64,000 nt of DNA from Silurus meridionalis (GCF_014805685.1 NC_060896.1:18986277-19050276), one strand, 5' to 3'; shown: positions 23,728 to 36,470, counted from the stretch's first letter. Program-made: numbers and translations. The notes: generated by a model from the letters alone, not told the origin.

Positions 23728-23794
23728 GAAAAAAGTTCTCTTAGCTCACGGCTAATAAAAATTGCATAACTGCAGCCATATTGCTCTCAAATCT

Positions 23795-25000
23795 TGTAAC
23801 TGTTCTAGAATGTTGCAATGAAAAATTGATCTAGATGAATTAGGACATGGACTGTTGTTCTCAACTGCTAAGATAGTTTATTGTATGTTGCCATGGTTCT
23901 ACAATATTGTGATCCAAAGTGTTAGAATACTGTTGTAGAATACTGCATTTAGAATATTTGGGGAACAGTGGGAACGATTTTTATGGAATATTGGATTAGG
24001 ACACAATAGAATGTTGCTCTGAAATTCCATCTCTTGATGGATTGTTCTAGAACATCTCAATGAAAAACTTTTATTGTATATCTCAACCCTTGTTAGAGAA
24101 CATATATCTAAATAAAAAAAAAATATATTTGAATTGTTTTTCAAACAATGTTCTCAAAAGCCTTGATGTGATGTTGCTCTAGAGCATTGTACACATTGTT
24201 CTAGAACATTGGTTTAGAATAGCACAAGCTTTTTATGGAGCGTCAAATACTGGGAGCGTTGTTCTAGAACTTATGAGAGATTCTTCCTGAACATTGCATG
24301 ATGATGCAACATTTGTTTTAGAATGTGATGGACTGTTGTTCTAGAAAGTTGCTGGCATGCTTCTGGCACATTGTGATGGAACTTTTTTCCAAAGAGATCG
24401 TAAAGAATTTTTTTTTTTACTTTAAACAATGTTATTGACATATCCTGCCATTGTTATGAAAGATTCTCCAGAATTGTTATATCAGGATCCAGTGTTGTGA
24501 TAGAAATTTGCATATGCTGTTCTGGAACATAGATAAAAAGTGGTTAAGTATGCCAGATTTTAAATATTCTGGAATGCCGCTTCACCATATGGACCTTTTT
24601 TTGCATTATTGTTTTAGAATGTCACGATTGACCAGAGGTGCCCAGGTGCCCAGCACAAGCATATTTCTTGTCCATGTAATCATTTTTCTGTTGGTAGTTA
24701 CCTGTGGTCAGGTAGGTTCTGGAGGCAGTTCAAAAATACACCGTATCATAATCTAGTTTAATTTGCACATTTAAACATAACCCACTAAAATTGGTTAAAA
24801 TATTTTATGATACAATCGAGCCCCAGCTAGTTTAAAATATAATCTTATAATTCTGGAGATCACAGGACAATCATTTTTTTTCAACAATTAAATGTATTTT
24901 TTCCCCACACCACAGTGAAACATATTTGGGAAAGCAGATTTTTTTAAATTCCTTTTTTTTTTGTTTTTAGTGTGGACTTGGGCTGTAGCTACAAAAAGTA

Positions 25001-25077
<77 letters not shown>

Positions 25078-25760
25078 CTATCTGAGAAATTTACCAGCTA
25101 GCATTTAACTATGTACATACCTTGTTATACTTCAGGCTAAATTACATTAGATCCTGCTTTTTAATACCCTAGTTGGTTTCTGGACAACAGAAAAAAATAT
25201 AACTGGGCTAATTATGATTTATATTTTGTCTACCCTGTAGGCCATTTTCTTTGGTAAATTCTAAATACTTTCAGGATTGGTTCAGTACATTGTGATGGAA
25301 CGTTCTGGAACATTGTGTACATGTTTCTACAAAGAAGTAGAATAAACATTATTACAAAATACTATCATTTTAGAAAATATAATCCGAAATTTATATTGGG
25401 AATATTGCAACTGGACATTCTGGAACATTGTTTAATCACATCCCAATAGAACGCTGTCCTGAGATGAAGCAATAGATAGTGTTTTAAGATGCCAAATCAT
25501 TGTTCTAGAACATCAGCGGTGAGAAAGAGTTTGGTAGAACATTGCTCTCAAACAATGGTGAAAAGCTTGTTTGAGAATGTTCAATTGTTATAGAGCATTG
25601 TACAGTGTGTTCTTTAGAACCATGATAAAACAAATGCCAAGAGGAACGTTGTGATGAAATCTATTTTTCTAGTACTGCAGACATTCTATACTGCGGACTC
25701 TTTTTTAGGATGTTGTAAAAAGAATGCTGTTCGAGGATGGCAATACATTCTTGAACATTG
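23795..25760. repeat. Degenerate array with GTTCTAGAAC palindromes
   Basis: Degenerate copies of a unit like TTGTTCTAGAACATTGTGAT run for about 2 kb just after PID1. The exact octamer TTCTAGAA occurs at 23803, 24045, 24199, 24262, 24339 and 25503. One-mismatch forms such as TTCTGGAA occur near 24517, 25303 and 25407. The middle (24610-25250) is less clearly repetitive and holds a TA tract. Similar words reappear around 29100-29550. The unit is palindromic and resembles paired GAA/TTC heat-shock-element modules. It may equally be an old minisatellite. Confidence 0.6.
25004..25072. repeat. (TA)n microsatellite
   Basis: About 34 TA units inside the degenerate array. Confidence 0.95.
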
Positions 25761-25960
25761 TGAACGAATATAGTAGAGGAAACAATGGTTTCCCATGTAC
25801 AGAAAGCCGTTACAGTATTGGTATGAGTGGGGGGCTTTCCTGTCTTGCGGTATTAGCCAATAAGAATCTCTGGAATTTGTTCCCTCTTTCACAATGCGTA
25901 CCCTGAGTAGCCTACATTCTTACCCAATGTGTTTATAGAATTGTGTTTTTAGCAGTCAGA

Positions 25961-25964
<4 letters not shown>

Positions 25965-26003
<39 letters not shown>

Positions 26004-26035
26004 GTGCGTGCACGCGCATGTGTGTGTTTGCTTAG
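25965..26035. repeat. (TG)n microsatellite with CG interruptions
   Basis: The TG run continues as TGCGTGTGCGTGCACGCGCATG, an alternating purine-pyrimidine stretch with Z-DNA potential. It is followed by GCGCGCGC at 26041-26048. Confidence 0.9.
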
Positions 26036-26741
26036 AGGGAGCGCGCGCGAGAAAGAGATTTGTACTAAAAACCGTGGATAAACCATGGATGAATCTTTGC
26101 AGAACGGGCTTTTGACAAGAGTATTAGGTGATGCTCTGTGTTGTGCAGTGAGCATGTTTGTGTGTGTGTGTGTCTGTATGCTTGTCTTTTAAAGCAAGTG
26201 ACAGATTTTTCTTTCTCAGCCACATTAATAGCTGTGTGTAAATACAAGTTCTCCACTGTGCTGTGTTCAATTGCAAAAGTGGTATTATTCCCTCCGCTTT
26301 GACCTGCCTGGCTGCATCCCAAACGCAAGTCTACGATACATGCATCTTTATTATGAATCATTTTCACAAGTGCTGTTGACTAAGAACTGTTTTTTTTTGG
26401 AGGATTTACACAAAGTCTGGTACTTAATGGGCCAATGTGTGATCTGATCTATCTTCCAGATAAATTAGCTAAGCTTATGTGCATTGAGTTGGTATTAAAA
26501 ACATCAATATATTCACTAGTGGGGATTTTCAGCTTTAAAATGGCTGCTGTTCTTTTTTAACAACACTAGACATGAACTCTAGCATTTTGGATGAAGAAAT
26601 AGCATGGGAGAGGGTCCAGTTCCTGTATGATGTGTGATGAATGTTTGATATCATGCTGCACACTTTTTATTTTAAGGTACTTGTTGATTGGTCATTTTCA
26701 CATTGTGGATATATTTTCTTGTACAGTTGGCTGGGGAATAT

Positions 26742-26796
26742 GTACACACACACACACACACACATGCGCGCACACGCACGCACACACGCGCACACT
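26742..26796. repeat. (CA)n microsatellite with CG interruptions
   Basis: A CA run with ATGCGCGCACACGCACGCAC, an alternating purine-pyrimidine stretch. Confidence 0.9.
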
Positions 26797-26799
26797 CTG

Positions 26800-27533
26800 T
26801 TCCAAATGAAAATGGACCAGAACCTGGAATGAACATTAGTGGAACAGAGAGAGAAACAGATCTATATAAAAATATATAAATATGAATATAAAATTATCTA
26901 TACAGTGTATTCATGAAGCCATTGTTTATACAGATGTATCAGTTCTCTATTATTCCAGTCAAATGTTTATAGACAATTTTTTCGTTTAATCACATGAAGT
27001 CAGTATTGTGCAGCGGAAGAGTGAGTGTGCTGTTGTTTTCTGTGAATGTTCTCACTTCCTGCCATAGCAGCTTTAAATGTGTGGTGTGAATTTCTATCAA
27101 TAAAAGTCCTCACCTATAAACTCCTTACCAGCATAAAGTAGTCTGTTTGTGTGTGTTCTGTTTCAGAAGGCTGTCAGTATGGTTCCAAATGTTTTGTTTG
27201 TTGATGGAATGACTGAATTTTCATTTATTCATTGATATTAGCAACTACTTTATTCTGAGTGGATGCTGGATACAAGGTAAAAGGTAGGATAGTAATCCTC
27301 ATAGGGCATCCTGTACACACATTTAAAACAATCATTTACACATAAGGGCATCTTAATCCTCTTAGAATAGGTGGGTCAATGACCAACACTTGCGGATTTC
27401 TTCCACCACATCAGAGTGTATCATCCCAGTTTACTTAAATCCACTGTAAATCTTAAATCTTACTGTAGCTGTAAAATGACTCTGAACAATGGGAATAGCT
27501 GATTTGCAAAGACCATGAAAACATGGAAACAAT
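26800..27533. other. Intergenic DNA without recognised feature
   Basis: AT-rich sequence between the CA repeat and a LINE tail. I recognise no exon, RNA gene or transposon end. Confidence 0.4.
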
Positions 27534-27690
27534 GTCAAGTCAAGAAGATTTTATTGTAATTTCAACCATTTATAGCTGACGCAGTAGCTCACAGTGAAAT
27601 GAGACAACATTCCTCCAGACAACACAAGACAGTGCGTAAAACACAAAATAGCGCAGACCAGTAAACCTACTGTATAATATGTTATACGGA
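27534..27690 (-). mobile_element. Rex1-like LINE 3' tail fragment
   Basis: The plus strand starts TCAAGTCAAG, then ATTTTATTGTAATTTC, CATTCCTCCAGACAA and CAGTAAACCTACTGTATA. These match the 3' untranslated end of the long minus-strand LINE at 52634-56240, so this is a 5'-truncated copy of that family, minus orientation. Confidence 0.65.
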
Positions 27691-27896
27691 ACAATATACA
27701 GTATACAAAAGAGAACTATTGAGAAATGCAAAATAGCATGCAAAATGTATAATATAATTATAATATGGGTGGTGCTGAAGACATGGATGTGTAAAAAGTG
27801 AAATGAGTATTGAGTGATTTTTAATTTGAAACTTATTTTGTAAATTCTTGATTCTTAAAGTAGATTTTTGCCGATATAAAAACCAGTACAGTATTC

Positions 27897-28194
27897 TGTC
27901 AGGAAACCACCAGCAACGCCTCCCTCCTGCATTTAGCACACTCGCACAGCCTCGCCTGCCTACTAATCAACTTCACCTGTCTCCAATCTAGTCTCCCCTT
28001 TATACGGCCCCCCGTTCCCACTCGCTCACCGTCCGATCTACAGTTCGCACTAGAGATCATCCCTCGACTTCCCATGTTACGGATTCTACCTTATTTTACA
28101 GTTTGTGCTTCTGCCGAGGCTCCTGTCCATGTACTGAGGCTAATACAGCTTATTGACTGTATTCTGGTCTCAGACTCTTGATCTGAGCGTGACA
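27897..28194. mobile_element. Solo LTR
   Basis: A 298-bp block starts TGTCAGG and ends GCGTGACA, giving the perfect inverted pair TGTCA/TGACA and canonical TG...CA ends. It is GC-rich relative to the flanks and contains TTTATACGGCC, a TATA-like promoter element. Flanking pentamers TATTC and AATTC differ at one base, compatible with a decayed 5-bp target duplication. No internal retroelement sequence is adjacent, so this is probably a Gypsy-type solo LTR left by recombination. Confidence 0.7.
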
Positions 28195-28329
28195 AATTCA
28201 TAATTTGGTTGGTTTGTCCAATTAATTTTGGTGTGGCAGTGGTTCACATATATGAAGTGTTGTAATTGCTACACCATTCCTCAAATTGTTTTGTAAATCC
28301 CGTCAAGTTCAAGCAAATTTAACTTCAGT

Positions 28330-29000
28330 TACATAAAGGTGTACTGTGGTATGTCACCAAGTTTTTCCACATTGGATCCTATAAAACCCCATGAATTGCT
28401 ATCCGACACCTCAATGGACTGGCCATTCCACAGATGCTGAATTGAATTGAGATCTGAGGAATTTGGAGGCTTAGTCAACACTTTGAACTATTCATGTTCC
28501 TCATACCATTCCTAAATATAATTTTGCAGTGTAGCAGGGAGCATTATTCTGCTTAGAGATGCCACTTTTATTAAGGAATACCTTTGCTATGAATGAGTGC
28601 ACTTGATCTGCAACAATGTTTGGGTAGGTAGTATGTGTCAAGTAACTTTCACATGAATGCCAGGACCCAAGGTTTCAGGACTGCTCAGAGAGTCACACTG
28701 CTTCCACCAGCTTGCCTCCTTTCCATAGTGCATCCCTGTGCCATTTCACCTCCAGGAAAATGCACATGCAATCAACTGTCTACATGATGTAAAATAAAAC
28801 ATTATTTATCAGACTAGACCACCTTCTGCCACTTCTCCATGGTCCATTCTGATGGTCACATTGCCTATTGTTGCCAAACAAAAACTGACTGTTTACTTGC
28901 TGATGAATATACTGTATCCCACGTCTTGACAAGTGCCACTGAAAAGAGATAATGTCTTTTCATTTTATTGCTGATTGGTGGATATATGCAAATGTAAGGT
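28330..29000 (-). mobile_element. Deleted Tc1/mariner element (AGGTGTACTGTGG family)
   Basis: The left terminus AAGGTGTACTGTGGTATGTC is followed on the minus strand by transposase remnants of a common fish Tc1-like family (around 28430-28850, including the region for LGPGIHV and the catalytic-strand residues). The right end near 28885-28975 carries ACTGTTTACTTGCTG, TATCCCACGTCTTGACA and GAGATAATG. The helix-turn-helix half is deleted, so the copy is inactive. Confidence 0.7.
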
Positions 29001-29099
29001 GTTAATGGAAATTTAAGCACGGTCACTAATATGAAATTTCTAGTGCAAATTCTCATGTGAATAATTTACAAAAAATCTTGGAAATGTAACATAAATTTT

Positions 29100-30555
29100 T
29101 TGTTTATAGTGCAGTGCCACATTGTCCACTATACTGTTGTTCTGAATATCAGCACTATTTTAATCATTTGCGGCACTAAGCATGCAGACATGCTGATATT
29201 TAGTTTTCTTGCTCATGTGATATTACTTATATGTTATCTTCTAGTATATACATATATACTATAACAATATAATATTGTAATACATTGCAACTTAAAGTCA
29301 TTGGTTCTGATATACTGCAATTGAATGCTGTGTATTAGAATATTCAGAAATTCAGTGTTAGAGATGGACTGTATTTCTGTTATTCTGAAACACTTTGGCA
29401 ATGTACAGTTTGTTCCGGGGCGATTTTATTAATTGTAGGGAATCATTGCGGTTTATATAAAACATTACTTGCATTACACTTGCATTAATTTTCAGAGGTG
29501 ATGGAAGGTTTGTTTTGGTACATTGTGACCATGTTATATTTCTTCAGTAACATTATAACGCAAAGCTCTTTCACACTGATATTATATAACATCACACTGA
29601 TTTAATATTATTTATTTTATAATATATATTTAATTTTATTAGTTATTAAATGTTGACTGAACATTATGATAAAAGTGATATCACAATCTTTAATTTTAGC
29701 AAGAGTTTGTCTAGAATTTTATCATGTGCTATTGTGCTGTTATCAAGAAAGCATCATGAAATGGTATCGTAAAGCAAATGTACAGTATGCTACTGTGAGC
29801 CAAAGTGCTTTATGAACTGGCTACATGATAATATACATATTAAAGAAAACTGCTATGTAGTTTAAATGGAATTTAGTGTACAGTCCTTACTTAATGCATT
29901 GGTGCCTGGTGTTCATTAAAGCAGCCTTCTTGTTGAAATCAGTACCACATGTGAACACAGCATTGACTATATTGCTGTCTGATTGTTATGCAGAAACCAT
30001 GTGACATAATTACACAAAATGTTTAATTAGTATGACTACTGTATTAGACACTGGAAGCTTGTGTCCCAAACAACCAGGTGTAGTATTTGCAATATGTACA
30101 TTGTGCTCTCCTTGCCTGTAGCACCATCATTTCTGACTCTACATCAAATTCCACATTCACTGAGCCGTTATCTGTCACAGCTTTGCCAAAGTAATACAGA
30201 CCATAAGGAGGCATATTTACACACTAACACAATCCTCCCCAATGCTATGGTTGTTTGAAAGTGTGCCGGCCATATTGCCTACAGATGCCGGGAAGGAATG
30301 TTGCTGTTATTTGGTGTCATTGCCTATTGTGTGAAGTGACTCATAAGAATAGAAACAATATTTGTTATGCACACATACACACATTGTATTGAACAAAAGT
30401 ATTTATTAACCTTTTATTTGCCAGCATTTACTAGATACGTTTTTATATTTGAAAATCAATTACATTTTTTGAATTAGTTCTATTAGGTATGTTATAATTA
30501 ATCTTAAAATATAACAACTATAGCATATTTAATTACTACAGTTATTACAGTTACT
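29100..30555. other. Intergenic DNA with weak GTTCT/GAA-type degenerate repeats
   Basis: 29100-29550 repeats words like TGTTGTTCTGAA, TTAGAATATTCAGAA and GGTACATTGTGACCATG that resemble the array downstream of PID1. The remainder to 30555 is AT-rich with no recognised element. A plus frame at 30061-30258 has no known domain. Confidence 0.35.
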
Positions 30556-30620
30556 ACAGGGCAGCGATAGCTCAGCATTTAAGGCAATGGGATACTGACT
30601 GGAACTCCTGTACTGTCTAA
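30556..30620 (+). repeat. tRNA-derived SINE-like remnant
   Basis: GGGCAGCGATAGCTCAGCAT followed by TTAAGGCAATGGGATACTGA resembles the tRNA-like head of a fish SINE (TAGCTCAGTGG A-box style). The B box is decayed, so this is a relic and not a tRNA gene. Confidence 0.4.
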
Positions 30621-31789
30621 ATTCTATAAACCCAGTTGGTGAATACTTTGGACTATACAGAAGATTCTGTGTCAGTATGCATTCTGGATGTAGCTACTTA
30701 TGTTTTGCTCCACTCGAAACTTTGCTACAGTCAACGATTGCTTTTTTACAAATAAATGCAGACTTCAATCGGGATGTGATTTCCCATTGCGTAACATTTT
30801 ACTTTTACCAGTACAATGTAGTGCACATTGAAATACGATCACTGTCCTGTTATAGCTCTAAGACAGTCTGGCAGTGGAAGGAGGAAAAAAAGAAGAAGGA
30901 AAAGAATCATTAAATACATTAAAAGCAATCCCCTGCTGATGTTCACAAGAGATCTGACATAAGAGCAAAGCAATGGTAATTTTGCTGTACAGCGTGGCGC
31001 ATTGTTCTAATGTCTCAAACCACAAATGAAAAACACCACCTGTGTATTATATTTCACATTTACCACCCACAGTAATTGCTTTTCTACCTGTCACAGGATT
31101 GTCTTCATTCAGTACTGCCCCCAGTATTTACCCTGCTACACACCACAGACTTGGATCGCTAGTTTTTCAGGAAGTGCATGATTGATGTGCCAAATGAACA
31201 CAGGATACAGGTGGTAACTGTGTTTGGACTGGTGGAAAATTGAATTCATCTGAAATGAACAATCTCCAAGAAACTGCATTCTCAGAACAGTGACTCAATT
31301 CTTCAGTCACAGCTGCATACATTTAAAATTCATATGAAATAATACTAACCCCTTGTGAGTGTTTAAAAAAAGTGTTGCTATTTTGAGCAATGTAAACTGT
31401 AATATAAATGATTGTCCCTGTGATTAACTAATTTTTTTTTTTTGAATGTGGGGCAAAAAATATAACCATATTTTACTTGCAAAACAAGCACAAATAGAGG
31501 CCTATTGGGGTAAAATCTGTTCAACTCCTTTCCTGAACCTGGGGCATCTCAAGAAATAGTTTTTAGGAAATAATCAAAATTAAAGCTAATAATTATCTGT
31601 AAAAAAAAAAAAGTGCAAACAATGTGTCTATGATGAACAATTGCCATTGCTCATTGACATTCTTTACCATGAAAAGGCTGAGATAGGAAAAAATATGTCT
31701 AATAATTCCACTTTAATTTGACTGGTAAGAGGTGTAGGTTATGGATTGATGGAAAGTATTTGTAATTGTAGTGCAGGAAATCTAGCCAA
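30621..31789. other. Intergenic DNA without recognised feature
   Basis: AT-rich sequence leading up to the RTE insertion. I find no coding or element signature. Confidence 0.4.
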
Positions 31790-31808
31790 ATCAACTATAG
31801 CTAAAAAA

Positions 31809-34394
31809 CAACCCCAGCCATTATGGTTACACAAGCCAGTGCACTCTGAGTGCCGGTCCCAAGCCCAGGTAAATGGGGAGGGTTGTGTTATAAAGGGCAT
31901 CCAGTGTAAAACATGTGCCAAATCAAATATGCGGATCACTAAAGAGAGTTTCATACCGGATCGGTCGAGGCCTGGGTTACCAACGACCGCCACAGGTATC
32001 GTTAGCCAACAGGTTACTAGTGGAAATTAGGCTACTGTTGGCCAAAGGAGGAGAAGGAGAGGAGGAAGATGACTACAGAGATGACAGGAAAAGGAGAAGT
32101 GTAGGAAAGTGGAGGTTAGGGTTGGTACTTTAAATGTTGGTACTATGACTGGTGTAGTGGGAGGGGTAGCTGATATGATGGAGAGGAGAAAGGGGATCAT
32201 AATAGTGTGACGTATAAAAGTGAAGCAAGGTGCACACAGGTGGACTATGTTCTATGTAGAAGATGCAACCTGAAGGAGATTGGAGACTGTACGGTGTTGG
32301 CAGGGGACAGTGTAGCTAGACAGCCTCAGATGGTGGCCTGTAGGATGGTTTTGGAGGTGAAGAAGAAGAGGAGGAGAGTGAGGACTGAAAGAAGAATAAG
32401 ATGGTGGAAACTGAAGGAAGAAGACTGTAGTGTAAGATTCAGGGAAGAGGTCAGACAGGGGCTCGGTGGTGGTGAAGAGGTGCTGGATGATTGGGCAACT
32501 ACTGCAGAAGTGATAAGGGAGACAGCTAGAAAGGTACTTGGTGTGACATCTGGAAATAGAAAGGAAAACAAAGAGACGTGGAGGTGGAATGAGGAAGTGC
32601 AGGACAGCATAATGAGAAAGAGGTTGGCAAAACAGAATTGGATTGACAGAGTGATGAGAAAAGTAGGCAGAAGGAAATGCAGCAGCAGGTAAAGAGGGAT
32701 GTGGCAAAAGCCAAGGAAAAGGCATATGAGGCGTTGTTTAAGAAGTTGGACACTAAGGAAGGAGAAAAGGATTTGTACCGACTGGCCAGGCAGAGGGACC
32801 GAGCTGGGAGGGATGTGCTGCAAGTTAGAGCAATAAAGGATGGAGATGGAAATGTGTTGACTAGTGAAGAGAGTGTGTTGAGAAGATAAAGGGACTATTT
32901 TGAGAAGCTGATGAATGAGGAAAATGAGAGAAGGTTGGATGGTGTGGAGATGGTAAAGCAGAAAGTGGATAGGATTAGTAAGGAGGAAGTGAGAGCAGCA
33001 ATTATGAAGATGAAGAGTGGAAAATCAGTTGGACCAGATGACATACCGGTAGAAGCATGGAGATGTTTAGAAGAGATGGCAGTGGAGTTTTTAACAAGAT
33101 TTTGGAAGGTGAGAGGATGCCTGAGGAATGGAGAAGGAGTGTGCTGGTACCAATCTTTAAGAATAAGGGAGATGTGCAGTAACTACAGGGGAAAAAAGTT
33201 GATTAGTCACACCATGAAGTTATGGGAAAGAGTAGTGGAAGCCAGGCTGAGAGAAGAGGTGACCATCTGTGAGCAGCAGTATGGTTTAATGCCGAGGAAG
33301 AGCACCACAGACGCATTATTGGCTTTGAGAATGTTGATGGAGAAGTATAGAAAAGGGCAGAAGGAGTTGCATTGTGTGTTTGTGGATTTAGAGAAAGCGT
33401 ACAACAGGAGAGAGAGGAGTTGTGGTACTGTATAGGACGTCCGGTATATCAGAGAAGTATGTAAGGGGTGGTGCAGTCAGAGAAGTATGTGAGGGTGGTG
33501 GACATGTATGAGGACAGTGTGACAGCAGTGAAGTGTGTAGTAGGAACGACAGACTGGTTCAAGGTGAAGGTTGGACTGCATCCAGAATCGGCTCTGAGCC
33601 CTTTCCTGTTTGCAGTGGTGATGGACAGGTTGACGTTCGAGGTCAGACAGGAGTCTCCATGGACTATATTTGTTTGCGGATGATATTGTAATTTGTGGTG
33701 AGAGTAGGGAACAGGTTGAAAAGAGCCTGGCGAGGTGGAGGTACATGCTGGAGAGAAGGGTAATGAAAGTTAGTAGGAGTAAGACAGAGTACATATGTGT
33801 GAATGAGAGGGAGGCAGTGGAGTGGTGCGGTTGCAGGGAGAAGAGGTGGAGAAGGTGGAGAAATTCAGGTACCTGGGGTCAACAGTGCAGAGTAATGGAG
33901 GTGATTGCAGGAGTGATTTGTGATAGAAGAGTATCTGCAAGAGTGAATGGAAAAGTTTATAGGACTGTGGTGAGACCTGCGATGTTGTATGGTTTAGAGA
34001 CAGTGGCATTTTGTAAAAGACAGAAGGTGGAGCTGGAGGTAGCAGAGCTGAAGATGTTGAGGTTTTTGTTCGGAATGATGAGGATGGACAGGATTAGAAA
34101 TTAGTTTATTAAAGGGACAACGCATGTAGGACGTTTTGGAGACAAGGTGAGGGAGGCGAAATTGAGATGGTTTGGACATGTGCAGAGAAGGGACATGGGG
34201 TATATCGGTAGGAGAATGCTGAGGATGGAGCCACCAGAAAGGAGAAAAAGATGTTTATGGATGTGGTGAAGGAAGACATGCAGGTAGTTGGGTTGAAAGA
34301 GGCAGATGTAGAGGACAGGGGGTATGAAGACAGATGATCCACTGTGGCGACCCCTAATGGGAGAAGTCAAAAGAAGAAGAAAAAGAAGCAGAAG
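31809..34394 (+). mobile_element. RTE-clade LINE, copy 1, with 19-bp target duplication
   Basis: It is bounded by direct repeats ATCAACTATAGCTAAAAAA (31790-31808) and the same with one mismatch (34395-34413). It starts ACAACCCCAGCCATTA and ends GGCGACCCCTAATGGGAGAA plus AAGAAG repeats, as in the other copies. Reverse-transcriptase pieces are SGKSVGPDDIPVEAW (about 33018), NYRGKKLISHTMKLWERVVE, PRKSTTDALLALRML, FVDLEKAYNR, and FADDIVICGESREQVEKSL (33670). The C-terminus reads VRPAMLYGLETVA. Most of the endonuclease region (about 455 bp relative to copy 2) is deleted near 32190, and frameshifts and stops break the rest. Confidence 0.9.
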
Positions 34395-34413
34395 ATCAAC
34401 CATAGCTAAAAAA

Positions 34414-35814
34414 AAGTCTCAAATCCTTCTAAATAAATTGTCTGATACTATGCTGAATGACTTTGTTGTTGACTATCAACTGCCTGTTTTATTTATTATC
34501 TGATTCTGAACGATGTTTTATTTTGGAAAATTTCCGGATTCTCTCCGCCACATCTGTCTATTACTCACTCTTGATGCATGTCAAGATGCTTGCTTCGGTC
34601 ACAAGTTTTACCTACATCTGCTACCTTCTTAAAGGGGCTGCTCCGGCTGGTAACACATAATACATTACAGCTAAATTTAAACCCCCAAGCTAGCAAAATG
34701 AACAAAAAAACAACACAGTGGATTCACGTTTATTATTATATTCAGAAAATGCCAGTTTTTATTTCGGTTGTATCATTTTATTTTGCTGTATTTATCTGCC
34801 ACACCTTAAAGGCCGGTCCGTGAAAATATCATCTGACATTAAACCGGTCCATGGCGCAAAAAAGGTTGGGGACCACTGATCTATAACATGTCAAGTGAGG
34901 TAAAATTTATTTTGGTATTATCATCAACTTAACTACCTTTTTGATTTCTTGGGGGAGCCTTTGCACTGCTTTAATTCCTAAGAATAAAAAGGGAAGCAGC
35001 TATGACTTGTTGAATTACATAGGACAGTGAAAGATTCCATGATTCAAAGTGTAAGGAAATGGTTTGCAGATCATCACTGAATGCTGATGCAGTTCATTCT
35101 ACAGTGCTTACACTCTCTGTCAGCTTATTACATCAGATTTAAACTTTTCCTTGTTTTCATTATTGTGACGTGGTTTTGTAAACATTTTGTTCTTTCTATA
35201 TTCTGTATTATAGAAAAATACATAAAAATGCAATAAAGAAAAATATCTTTCTTACATTTGAATGCTTTTTGCTGTAAGATTTACTTTGATGCCAAGCAAT
35301 TTTATTCAACATGACATATAACATTTGTTATGCTGCTTTTTGTTTTCTTTTGCCCAAGTGGTAAAACACTGTAAGAAATTATACTTTGAGTTGTTTTTGA
35401 ATAAACTGAGTATCATGCGAAATACATCAAAGATACATGAGAAGAAAAACTGTAAATACTGTAGGTGTGATACAGACGTGCTTCAATTTCCATCCTCCAG
35501 GTGGCAGCAGAGACCCATCCAGTTTGTCACACGCTGTCTTAAGTGGCCTGTGATATTTTGGGGGTTTGATATTAGGCCTAATCAACCCTATATGTGTACC
35601 AGGAATAATCAAGAGACCTAAAAGTAGTGATGGGAAGAGCGTATAATTTGAGTGACTTTGTTCTTGGTTTGTTTATTAAAATGAGCAAATAATTTTTTCG
35701 AGTCATTTAGTTCATTCTGTTATTTTGATCAAAAATAAAATGATAGATTTTTCAATAAGCACAAACCCCAACACGTTTGTGTAAACTTTGACTGTAGTTG
35801 CAATAATTTATATA
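34414..35814. other. Intergenic DNA, mostly unrecognised
   Basis: AT-rich. The segment near 34805-34880 (GGCCGGTCCGTGAAAATATC, GGTTGGGGACCACTGATCTA) looks like a terminal piece of a dispersed repeat. No gene is seen. A frame at 35325-35621 has no known domain. Confidence 0.35.
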
Positions 35815-36222
35815 TGTATACACTGGCCACCATAAGTGTGCTTATGGATATTTGTGTTCATCATCAACAAGGGTATTACGAAAGGCAGGTACTGATGTAG
35901 GTGAGGAGACCTGGGGGTCCAGTCAGCGTTCCATTTCATCCCAAAGGTGTTCAGTAGTGATAAGATCAGATCTCTATAGCAGGCCACTCAAGCTCTTCCA
36001 CACAAAGCATGTAAACCAGATCTTTAAGGGGCTCATTTTATGCACAGGGGCATTGCCATGCTGTGACATGTTTGGGCTTCCAAGTTTGAAAATTGTATCA
36101 TAGCGCACCTAAAGACGTCCTATACAAATGAGTGCCTCCAGCTTTGTGGTAAGAGTTTGAAAAAAAAAAAAACATGTAGGAAAGGTCAAGTGACCCAATA
36201 TTTTTGGAAATATAGTGTATAA
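35815..36222 (-). mobile_element. Deleted Tc1/mariner element (ATAGTGTA-terminus family)
   Basis: On the minus strand, GTGTGGAAGAGCTTGAGTGG and the codons after it correspond to EELEWPA and NPIEHLW-like transposase positions. The end ATTTTTGGAAATATAGTGTA at about 36222 is the family terminus also seen near 5455. Only the C-terminal transposase part and ends remain. Confidence 0.7.
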
Positions 36223-36398
36223 TAAAAATAATGACTTGTTCATTCATAATATATGGGTTGAATGAATCCAAAAAAGTGCATTAATTAACATTTAATTAGT
36301 TTTTTAAACAAATCTGGAGATTCATCATGTGCTGGAACACCTGCTTTAATAATCAGAGATTAAAAAATAAATAAATAAATAAATAAATAAAATAAAAT

Positions 36399-36403
<5 letters not shown>

Positions 36404-36464
<61 letters not shown>
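36404..36464. repeat. (AT)n microsatellite
   Basis: About 30 AT units, preceded by an AAAT repeat from 36365. Confidence 0.95.

Positions 36465-36470
<6 letters not shown>

Noticed and set aside
32252..32823. Minus-strand frames of 157 and 165 codons
   Set aside because: Antisense shadows of RTE copy 1. The real RT motifs are on the plus strand.
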